From the NCBI GenBank assembly GCA_030447385.1, contig JAUJOY010000001.1, positions 809,629 through 873,628 on the forward strand: DNA of 64,000 nucleotides, in the 5' to 3' direction. This document shows, piece after piece, positions 57,769 through 64,000 of the stretch (position 1 is its first letter; each line of letters starts with the position of its first letter). Origin of the DNA: Mycobacteriales bacterium. GTDB taxonomy: Bacteria > Actinomycetota > Actinomycetes > Mycobacteriales > SCTD01. The translations under genes and the position numbers were made by a program. The notes below the pieces were generated by a model. It searched no databases. It was not told where the DNA came from and saw only the letters and a list, made by a program, of their open reading frames with translations.

Positions 57769-57774
57769 AGCCTA
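57769..57774 (-). promoter_or_regulatory. -10 element TAGGCT for leader peptide and GtrA gene
   Basis: TAGGCT on the minus strand, 6 bases before the ATG at 57762. On the plus strand TAGCGT (57773-57778) overlaps it and could be the -10 of the divergent phosphatase gene. Confidence 0.5.
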
Positions 57775-57814
57775 GCGTCGGACGGGCAACGGGCGACCGA
57801 CGAAGGGCAGCGCT

Positions 57815-58603
57815 GTGAGCTGGATCGACCTCGAGGGTGCCGCCAACGTGCGCGATGTCGGCGGCCTGCCGACGATCGACGGGCGCGCGACGAGGAGCGG
57901 CGTCCTGCTGCGGGGAGACAACCTGCAGGGGCTGACCCCTTCCGACGTGGCGCGGCTGACCGGCGACGTCGGCGTACGCACCGTCGTGGACCTGCGCACC
58001 ACCGGGGAGCTGCGGCTGGAGGGCGAGGGCCCGCTGCGCCGTACCCCGGTCGCGCACCACCACGTCCCGCTCATCCCTGAGGCCGAGGACGAGCCGCTCG
58101 AGGACGAGGTCGACCGCGCGGTCCCGCATCGGCGGGATCGCGCGGGCAGCACGCTCACCGACATGACCGGCTACTACGTCGGCTACGTCGAGGACGCCCC
58201 CGCCAACCTGGCCCGCGCGCTGCGCATCCTCGCCGACCCGGCCACCGGAACGGCGGTGGTGCACTGCGCGGCGGGCAAGGACCGGACCGGCGTCGTCGTC
58301 GCCCTCGCGCTCTCCCTCGCCGGGGTGACGCGCGACGCGGTGGTGACCGACTACGTCCGCAGCGCCGACCGGATCGAGGCGGTCTTCGCGCGCCTGACGT
58401 CCTCCCCGACGTACGGCCCGAGCCTTGCGCACGTCCGCGCCGACGACCTGCGGCCCGAGGCCGGCTCGATGGAGCGCTTCCTCGACCACGTCGACCGGGC
58501 GTACGGCGGCCCGCACGGGCTGGCGATGAGCGTCGGCGTGGACGAGGAGACGGTGGCCCGCCTGAGCGCGCGGCTGGTGGGGACCTCCCCGCGAGCCCGC
58601 TAG
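57815..58603 (+). CDS. Tyrosine-protein phosphatase (PtpB/Tyr_phosphatase_3 family)
   Basis: A 262-residue phosphatase. The opening ANVRDVGGLPTIDGRATRSG and LLRGDNLQGLTPSDVARL are family markers; VVDLRTTGEL follows. The catalytic P-loop is VVHCAAGKDRTGVVVAL (HCxxGKDRT, Cys about residue 151), as in mycobacterial PtpB-like lipid/tyrosine phosphatases. Substrate unknown. Its TAG stop forms part of the purK -10. Confidence 0.93.
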   Translation: MSWIDLEGAANVRDVGGLPTIDGRATRSGVLLRGDNLQGLTPSDVARLTGDVGVRTVVDLRTTGELRLEGEGPLRRTPVAHHHVPLIPEAEDEPLEDEVDRAVPHRRDRAGSTLTDMTGYYVGYVEDAPANLARALRILADPATGTAVVHCAAGKDRTGVVVALALSLAGVTRDAVVTDYVRSADRIEAVFARLTSSPTYGPSLAHVRADDLRPEAGSMERFLDHVDRAYGGPHGLAMSVGVDEETVARLSARLVGTSPRAR

Positions 58604-58606
58604 GTT
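58601..58606 (+). promoter_or_regulatory. -10 element TAGGTT for purK, formed partly by the upstream stop codon
   Basis: The phosphatase stop TAG (58601-58603) begins TAGGTT, which lies 7 bases before the GTG at 58614. Confidence 0.5.
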
Positions 58607-58613
58607 TGCCCCT

Positions 58614-59831
58614 GTGGATGCCCCTCCGGCCGTCGCCACCCGCGAGGTCGTGCCCCGCCCGGTCGTGCGGGGGGCGATGGGGCTTCCTGTCGTGGGCATG
58701 GTGGGCGGCGGCCAGCTGTCCCGGATGACCCATCAGGCGTCCATCGCGCTGGGCCTGTCGCTGCGGGTGCTCGCCGACGCCACGCACGACAGCGCCGCGC
58801 TGGTCGCGCAGGGCGTCAGCGTCGGCGAGCACACCTCGCTCGAGGACCTGCGCGCCTTCGCACGGGGCTGCGAGGTCGTCACGTTCGACCACGAGCACGT
58901 CCCCGAGGGGCTGCTCGAAGCGCTCGAGGCCGACGGGGTCACGATCCACCCCGGCTCGGCCGCGCTGCGGCACGCCCAGGACAAGGGAGTGATGCGGGAG
59001 CGGCTCGCGGCCCTCGGGATCCCCGTGCCGGCCTTCACCCCGGTGGCGACCGTGCGAGACATCGAGGGGTTCGCCCAGCACGTGGGCTGGCCGCTGGTGC
59101 TCAAGGCGGCCACCGGCGGCTACGACGGCCGCGGCGTCTGGGTGGTCGGCTCCGCCGCGGAGGCCGCGGAGGTGGTGGCCGCGGGCGTACGCCTGGTGGC
59201 CGAGGAGCTCGTCCCCCTGCAGCGTGAGCTGGCTGCGGTGGTCGCGCGCTCCCCGTACGGCCAGGGCGCCGCCTGGCCGGTCGTCGAGACCGTGCAGTCG
59301 GACGGCATCTGCGTCGAGGTCGTCTCGCCGGCCCCTGGCCTGCCGGAGGACCTGGCTCTGCAGGCTCAGGCTCTCGCCCTGCGCCTCGCCGACGAGCTCG
59401 CCGTGGTGGGCGTGCTCGCGGTCGAGCTGTTCCAGACCGAGGCCGGGCTGCTGGTCAACGAGCTCGCCATGCGGCCGCACAACTCGGCGCACTGGACGAT
59501 CGAGGGGTCGCGCACCTCGCAGTTCGAGCAGCACCTGCGGGCCGTCCTCGACTACCCGTTCGGCGACACGACGGCCACCGCGCCGTGGGTCGTCATGGCG
59601 AACGTGCTCGGCGGGGAGGACCCCGACCCCGACCTCGACCGCCGGCTCCACCTGCTGTTCGGCCGCGACCCGGCGCTCAAGGTGCACCTGTACGGCAAGC
59701 AGGTCCGGCCGGGGCGCAAGATCGGCCATGTGACGGCCCTCGGCCCGGACCTGCGGGACGTACGGGCGCGCGCCCGCCGCGGGGCGGGCTACCTGCGCGA
59801 CGGGCACTGGCCGGAGGTGGAGCAGCAGTGA
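58614..59831 (+). CDS. purK: N5-carboxyaminoimidazole ribonucleotide synthase
   Basis: A 405-residue ATP-grasp enzyme carboxylating AIR with bicarbonate in purine synthesis. [20 protein letters not shown] is the PurK start motif, [15 protein letters not shown] and [19 protein letters not shown] follow, [13 protein letters not shown] is the ATP-binding loop, and [26 protein letters not shown] carries catalytic residues. The N-terminal 20 residues before the motif are extra. purE overlaps by four bases (GTGA). Confidence 0.96.
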   Translation: MDAPPAVATREVVPRPVVRGAMGLPVVGMVGGGQLSRMTHQASIALGLSLRVLADATHDSAALVAQGVSVGEHTSLEDLRAFARGCEVVTFDHEHVPEGLLEALEADGVTIHPGSAALRHAQDKGVMRERLAALGIPVPAFTPVATVRDIEGFAQHVGWPLVLKAATGGYDGRGVWVVGSAAEAAEVVAAGVRLVAEELVPLQRELAAVVARSPYGQGAAWPVVETVQSDGICVEVVSPAPGLPEDLALQAQALALRLADELAVVGVLAVELFQTEAGLLVNELAMRPHNSAHWTIEGSRTSQFEQHLRAVLDYPFGDTTATAPWVVMANVLGGEDPDPDLDRRLHLLFGRDPALKVHLYGKQVRPGRKIGHVTALGPDLRDVRARARRGAGYLRDGHWPEVEQQ

Positions 59832-60325
59832 CCGCCGTGGTCGGGATCGTGATGGGCAGCGACTCGGACTGGCCGGTGATGCAGGCTGCCGCTGTGGCCC
59901 TGGCCGAGTTCGACGTCCCGCACGAGGTGCGGGTGCTGTCGGCCCACCGCACCCCGCAGGACATGCTCGCCTGGTCGAAGGACGCCGCCGGGCGCGGGCT
60001 GCGGGTGGTGATCGCGGGCGCCGGCGGGGCCGCGCACCTGCCCGGGATGATCGCGTCGGGAACGCCGCTGCCCGTGATCGGCGTGCCGGTGCCGCTTGCG
60101 CACCTGGACGGCATGGACTCGCTGCTGTCCATCGTGCAGATGCCGGCGGGGGTGCCGGTCGCGACCGTGTCGATCGGCGGCGCCCGCAACGCCGGGCTGC
60201 TCGCGGTGCGGATCCTCGCGGGCGGCGACCCGGAGCTCCTCGAGCGGATGCGCGCCTTCCAGTCCGCTCTGGCGGACGGCGCGCGGGCCAAGGATGCCGC
60301 CCTGCAGGCGCGGCTGCAGGCCTGA
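59828..60325 (+). CDS. purE: N5-CAIR mutase
   Basis: A 165-residue class I PurE that converts the PurK product to [34 protein letters not shown] with the active-site His and [13 protein letters not shown] are the signature stretches. It starts within the purK stop (GTGA), so the two are cotranslated. Its 3' end is 10 bases from the convergent membrane-protein gene. Confidence 0.97.
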   Translation: MTAVVGIVMGSDSDWPVMQAAAVALAEFDVPHEVRVLSAHRTPQDMLAWSKDAAGRGLRVVIAGAGGAAHLPGMIASGTPLPVIGVPVPLAHLDGMDSLLSIVQMPAGVPVATVSIGGARNAGLLAVRILAGGDPELLERMRAFQSALADGARAKDAALQARLQA

Positions 60326-60335
60326 TCCGGGCCGG

Positions 60336-62867
60336 TCAGGCCAGCGCGTCGTAGCCGCTGCGCAGCCGCGCGACGTCGCGGCGGCGCTGCTCGTACGTCG
60401 CGCCGATCGCGACCAGCAGCACGCCCACCGCTCCGAGCGACATCCAGCGGGGCAGCGCTGCCGCGTACGGCGCGAGCAGCTGCAGCGCGTCGACGGCGAG
60501 CACCGCGCCGCCGAGGCACAGCGGGGCCTGCAGCCGGAAGTAGGCCCCCGCGAGGAGCACCCCCAGGGCGGCCAGGCCGAGCAGCAGCGGCCGCTGCAGG
60601 GTGTCGTCGTCGAACGAGGCCACCAGGCTCGGGAGCAGCAGGAGCGACAGCCCAGGGCCGTACGCCGCCCAGGAACGCGTGCCGGGCACGGCGCAGGAGC
60701 GCAGGTGGCCGAGGATCAGGGCCACGGCGGCGAGCGGCAGGACGTACGGCTCCGGTGCGTCTACCCCGGCATCCGCCAGGCGCACCCAGGAGGAGGCGGA
60801 CAGCAGCAGGCCGCCGGCCACGGCGACGCTGCGCCGGTCCGGTCGCAGCGCCGTGGCGATCGCGAGGAGACCGATGCCGGCCAGCACCCACGACAGCCAG
60901 CCGACGTCCCCCGAGGCCAGCACCACCGCGACGAAGGCAACCGGCACCGCAGCGGCTTCGGCGCCGAGCCGCCGGGCAGGCCGAAGGCCAGGGGCGGCGG
61001 CGAGGGCCAGCAGCGCCGCCACGGCGACGAGGAGCAGCCCGCCGATCTGGTCCGCCGCGAGCAGCTGGGCGGCACCGGCGGCGGCGAGCGCCGCAGACGC
61101 GAGGCCGCCGGCCAGCGCGACCGCCGTCCCCGAGGCGGGCACGGGAAGGCGCGGCGCGAGCGAAAGGCCGGCGACGAGCAGCGCGGCCAGCGGCAGCACG
61201 ACCAGGGTCGCTTCGCGGTCGGCCGTGGCCCAGGCCGAGGTCAGCACCGTCACGGCCGCGCCGGCCGCGGTGAGCACCAGCCCGGCGTCCAGTCGCCGCG
61301 GCAGCAGCGCCGCACCGGCGCCGCCGAGCCCGGCGGCGAGCAGCAGCAGCAGGGCCAGGGACAGCGGGTAGCCCAGGTCGAGCCCGAGCGGCAGCAGCAC
61401 GGCGGCGCCGGCGGCGAACGCGGCAGCGCCGAGGAGCGCGTGGCGCACCCGGTCCAGTGCGAGGCCCGCCGTGCCGGTGGTCAGGGCGGCCGCAGCCAGC
61501 ACCACCATCGTGTCGACGGTCCCCTGCCAGTCCTGGCCCGGGCCGACCGCCTCGCGGGCGTCGGCGCCGGCCGGCAGGCTCCACGGGTCCGCGAGCCACC
61601 CGAGCGGCAGCAGCAGGCCCTCCGCCGCCCGCTCCCCGACCGACAGCACCGCGACGGCGGACACCAGGAGCGAGCCGCCGACCGGCCCGGCACGCCAGGG
61701 CCGCGGCAGCTGCGCGGCCAGGAGCGCCGCCAGCAGGCCGAGAGCCGCCGGCACGAGCGGGTGCTGGTCCTGCGGCAGAACGCCCCGGACGACGGTGAAG
61801 GCGGCGATCGCGACGAGGGGGACGGGCGCGCCGGCCAGCAGCGCGCGAAGGACGCGGTCGCGTACCAGCAGGGCGGAAGCCCCGAGGACGGCGGCGTGCG
61901 CGAGCACGGCGCCCGCGGCTCGTCCTGGACTTGGATCCTGCACAGCACCGAGGGAGATCAGCAGCCCCATGGCGGTGACGACGCTGCCGCAGGCGACGAG
62001 GGCGCCCCGGACGTCGACGGGGGCCCTGCTGCCCGCGGCGAATACGGCCAGGTCTGCGGCGGCCAGCCCGGCCAGGACCAGGCCCGCGGTGGCGGGCGAG
62101 GCGTCGTAGCGGATCAGCAGCAGCACGACCGGCAGCTGCGTCAGCACGACCGCGGCCATCCTCATGACCCGCAGCGGGACGAGACCGGAGTAGCCCCCGG
62201 CGGCCATCGCGAGCACGGCGGCGCTGCCCGCGGCGTAGGACAGCGGGTCGGAGCCGCCGGCCAGGCCGAGCTTGCGCAGGCCGTACGCATCGAGCGCCCC
62301 CAGGACCAGCGTGACCGCGCCGAGGGTCTCGGCGGTGGCGGTCAGCCCGCGGCGGAGCACGGCCGGCGCGGCGGCGCCGGCGGCAAGGGTGAGCAGCACC
62401 AGGACGGCTGCGCGGCCGCCCGCACCCAGCCGGTCGTACGTCACCGCAGCGAAGACGACCGCTGCCACCGCGAGGAGCAGCCCGCCGAGGCCGAGCAGGA
62501 GGTTCTGGATGCGCTGCGGGGTCCACTCCCGGCGCGGCGCCGGCGGGGCCGGGGGGATGCTCGCGGGCCCGGGGGAGAGGGAGTGCGCCGCGGCGGCGGC
62601 CGGCGGCTGCGTCGCGAACGGGCTGGGAGGCGTCGGCTGGGGCGGCAGGACCGCGTCGCCGTGGAGCACGGCCAGGAGCGCGCTGCGCTCGGCCAGCAGG
62701 TCGCTGCGCGCGGCGTCGAGGCGCAGCAGCTCGGTGTCGACCTGCCACAGGCGGGCCGCGGACGGGCCGTGCAGCGCCAGGCCGCAGGAGTCGCAGGCGG
62801 CTCGGCTGAGCATCGCCCGGCAGTCGGGGCATCGGGTGGGGTCGGGCAGCAGCACGGTGGCGTTCAT
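60336..62867 (-). CDS. Large polytopic membrane protein with N-terminal zinc ribbon (SCO7613-like)
   Basis: An 843-residue protein. The N-terminus has CPDCRAMLSRAACDSCGL, a CxxC...CxxC zinc ribbon, then a helical/Pro-rich linker (about 60-120) and more than twenty hydrophobic segments rich in Ala/Leu/Val. This layout matches the SCO7613 C-terminal-domain family of actinobacteria. Function unknown. The ATG at 62867 is used; a longer upstream frame adds Arg-rich shadow sequence. Confidence 0.82.
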   Translation of the reverse strand: MNATVLLPDPTRCPDCRAMLSRAACDSCGLALHGPSAARLWQVDTELLRLDAARSDLLAERSALLAVLHGDAVLPPQPTPPSPFATQPPAAAAAHSLSPGPASIPPAPPAPRREWTPQRIQNLLLGLGGLLLAVAAVVFAAVTYDRLGAGGRAAVLVLLTLAAGAAAPAVLRRGLTATAETLGAVTLVLGALDAYGLRKLGLAGGSDPLSYAAGSAAVLAMAAGGYSGLVPLRVMRMAAVVLTQLPVVLLLIRYDASPATAGLVLAGLAAADLAVFAAGSRAPVDVRGALVACGSVVTAMGLLISLGAVQDPSPGRAAGAVLAHAAVLGASALLVRDRVLRALLAGAPVPLVAIAAFTVVRGVLPQDQHPLVPAALGLLAALLAAQLPRPWRAGPVGGSLLVSAVAVLSVGERAAEGLLLPLGWLADPWSLPAGADAREAVGPGQDWQGTVDTMVVLAAAALTTGTAGLALDRVRHALLGAAAFAAGAAVLLPLGLDLGYPLSLALLLLLAAGLGGAGAALLPRRLDAGLVLTAAGAAVTVLTSAWATADREATLVVLPLAALLVAGLSLAPRLPVPASGTAVALAGGLASAALAAAGAAQLLAADQIGGLLLVAVAALLALAAAPGLRPARRLGAEAAAVPVAFVAVVLASGDVGWLSWVLAGIGLLAIATALRPDRRSVAVAGGLLLSASSWVRLADAGVDAPEPYVLPLAAVALILGHLRSCAVPGTRSWAAYGPGLSLLLLPSLVASFDDDTLQRPLLLGLAALGVLLAGAYFRLQAPLCLGGAVLAVDALQLLAPYAAALPRWMSLGAVGVLLVAIGATYEQRRRDVARLRSGYDALA

Positions 62868-62960
62868 GCGGGCAGCATCGACTCCTACGCAGCCTCGCGG
62901 TAGAGGAGTTCTACCTACCGGCGCTGTGTGCCTCACCCGGCACGCGGCGACCAGGCGCGC

Positions 62961-64000
62961 CTACGGCCGGCCGAGCGCCCGGTAGGTCCAGCCGGCCCCG
63001 CGCCACCGCTCCGGGTCGAGGGCGTTTCGGCCGTCGACGATGCGCCGCGCCGCGACGACGTCGGACAGCACCTCGGGGTCCATCTCGCGGAACTCCGACC
63101 ACTCGGTCAGGTGCAGCACGATGTCGGCGTTGCGTGCTGCGCCGAGGGCGCTCTCGCGGTAGGCGAGCTGCGGGTGCTTCACCTTCGCGTTCTCCATCGC
63201 GGCCGGGTCGTACACGCACACCGCGGCGCCCTGACGCTGGATCGTCGCGGCGACGTCGAGCGCCGGGCTGTCGCGGATGTCGTCGCTGTTGGGCTTGAAG
63301 GCGGCCCCCAGCACGGCGACGTGCATGCCGGCGAAGCTGCCGCCGACCTCCTCCCGGGCGATCTGGACCATCCGGTCGCGGCGCCGCATGTTGATCGCGT
63401 CGACCTCCTTGAGGAACGACAGCGCCTGGTCGACGCCGAGCTCACCAGCCCTGGCCATGAACGCGCGGATGTCCTTGGGCAGGCAGCCGCCCCCGAACCC
63501 GAGCCCCGCGTGGAGGAACCGCCCGCCAATGCGGTCGTCGTACGACAGCGCCTTGCTCAGCATCGTCACGTCGCCGCCGGTCGCCTCGCAGACCTCCGCC
63601 ATGGCGTTGATGAAGGAGATCTTCGTGGCGAGGAACGCGTTCGCGGCGACCTTGACGAGCTGCGCCGTCGCGAGGTCGGTGACGACGACCGGCGTCGGCC
63701 GGCCGATCACCGGGGCGAACGCCGCGCGCAGCTGCTCCTCCGCGCGTCTGCCACGGCCCGTCGCCGCCAACCCGAACACCAGCCGGTCGGGCGCGAGCGT
63801 GTCCTCCACCGCGAAGCCCTCGCGCAGGAACTCGGGATTCCACGCCAGCTCCAGCTCACCCCCGCGCTGCCGGCGCAGCGACTGCGAGAGGCGTTCGGCC
63901 GTCCCCGCCGGCACCGTGCTCTTGCCCACCAGCAGGCTGCCGCTGCGGGCGAGGGGGATCAGCGCGGCGAACGCGCTGTCGACGTAGCTCAGGTCAGCGG
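62961..64000 (-). CDS. UDP-glucose 6-dehydrogenase (5' end outside window)
   Basis: The C-terminal 345 or so residues are present and the frame runs off the window's right edge. ADLSYVDSAFAALIPL and GKSTVPAGTAERL belong to the NAD-binding domain; EFLREGFAVED, KVAANAFLATKISFINAMAE and the catalytic Cys in GLGFGGGCLPKDIRAFM follow; GAAFKPNSDDIRDSPAL starts the C-terminal UDP-binding domain. It oxidises UDP-glucose to UDP-glucuronate for surface polysaccharides. 93 bases separate it from the membrane-protein gene start. Confidence 0.94.
   Translation of the reverse strand, partial: ADLSYVDSAFAALIPLARSGSLLVGKSTVPAGTAERLSQSLRRQRGGELELAWNPEFLREGFAVEDTLAPDRLVFGLAATGRGRRAEEQLRAAFAPVIGRPTPVVVTDLATAQLVKVAANAFLATKISFINAMAEVCEATGGDVTMLSKALSYDDRIGGRFLHAGLGFGGGCLPKDIRAFMARAGELGVDQALSFLKEVDAINMRRRDRMVQIAREEVGGSFAGMHVAVLGAAFKPNSDDIRDSPALDVAATIQRQGAAVCVYDPAAMENAKVKHPQLAYRESALGAARNADIVLHLTEWSEFREMDPEVLSDVVAARRIVDGRNALDPERWRGAGWTYRALGRP

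Noticed and set aside
59677..62832. 1051-codon minus-strand frame overlapping purE and the large membrane protein
   Set aside because: Arg/Ala/Pro-rich shadow of the real frame, which shows zinc-ribbon cysteines and regular hydrophobic helices.

Overview
The window is very GC-rich, with strong third-position G/C bias, many GTG starts, 4-base ATGA/GTGA gene overlaps and many promoters placed directly before start codons. Together with the gene content (PcrA, PspC-type sensor kinase, PknB-like kinase, AccE epsilon subunit, DUF6350/PerM, DUF3017, SCO4848-like protein, 13E12-type HNH genes) this points to a chromosome of a high-GC actinomycete. The order sucC-sucD-perM-purN-purH-...-folD-DUF3017-mdh-...-trpS-YihY-dacC-(SCO4848-like)-sdhBADC resembles the conserved core block I know from streptomycetes and, in part, mycobacteria. 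I cannot name the genus.

Layout. 1-5.5 kb: half of a heterodimeric ABC exporter; a PspC-like membrane protein divergent from a PspC-type sensor kinase and its response regulator (LiaFSR-like arrangement). 5.5-9.8 kb: PIG-L deacetylase, an ABC-2 transporter pair and a second NarL-type two-component system. 9.9-14.6 kb: PcrA helicase, an acetyltransferase and a broken DUF222/HNH gene behind a promoter with a LexA-like box. 14.6-26.5 kb: M23 peptidase, shortened carboxyltransferase, cobalamin-binding mutase subunit, sucCD, PerM-like protein, two small membrane proteins, purNH, a pentapeptide-repeat protein, folD and an FHA-HTH protein. 26.6-39.3 kb: DUF3017 protein, mdh, icd, DUF2505 protein, trpS, 2'-5' RNA ligase-like protein, YihY, D-Ala-D-Ala carboxypeptidase, sdhCDAB and a Ser/Thr kinase. 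39.4-47.6 kb: methylmalonyl-CoA mutase catalytic subunit, a GCS2-type ligase, M20 amidohydrolase, DMT exporter, gamma-glutamylcyclotransferase, Cu-Zn SOD, LpdA-like flavoprotein and an extra adenylate kinase. 47.6-55.8 kb: biotin carboxylase/BCCP, a YVTN-type lipoprotein, a second HNH gene, accE, accD, birA and a broken GerMN lipoprotein. 55.8-64 kb: a cyclase, GtrA, a tyrosine phosphatase, purK-purE, a large membrane protein and a truncated UDP-glucose dehydrogenase.

How the genes fit together. The window holds most of a propionyl-CoA route into the TCA cycle: acyl-CoA carboxylase (alpha 47.6 kb, epsilon/beta 52.5 kb, biotin ligase 54.4 kb), a two-piece methylmalonyl-CoA mutase (catalytic 39.5 kb, B12 subunit 16.7 kb), then SucCD, succinate dehydrogenase, malate dehydrogenase and isocitrate dehydrogenase. 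PurN, PurH, PurK, PurE and FolD cover purine and C1 metabolism.

Two cross-cutting observations stand out. First, many genes have a -10-like hexamer 6-8 nt before the start codon (leaderless mRNA architecture). In two cases the upstream gene's TAG stop codon is the first half of that hexamer, and in two cases the leaderless start belongs to a tiny leader peptide that overlaps the next gene's start. Second, five accessory genes carry single-base frameshifts and a sixth has a compensated pair that removes Walker B, while the metabolic core genes look intact. This could be gene decay or residual sequence error and needs read-level checking. I found no convincing mobile island, CRISPR array, tRNA, rRNA or dedicated defence locus; the most distinctive accessory genes are the two HNH genes with SOS-like boxes.
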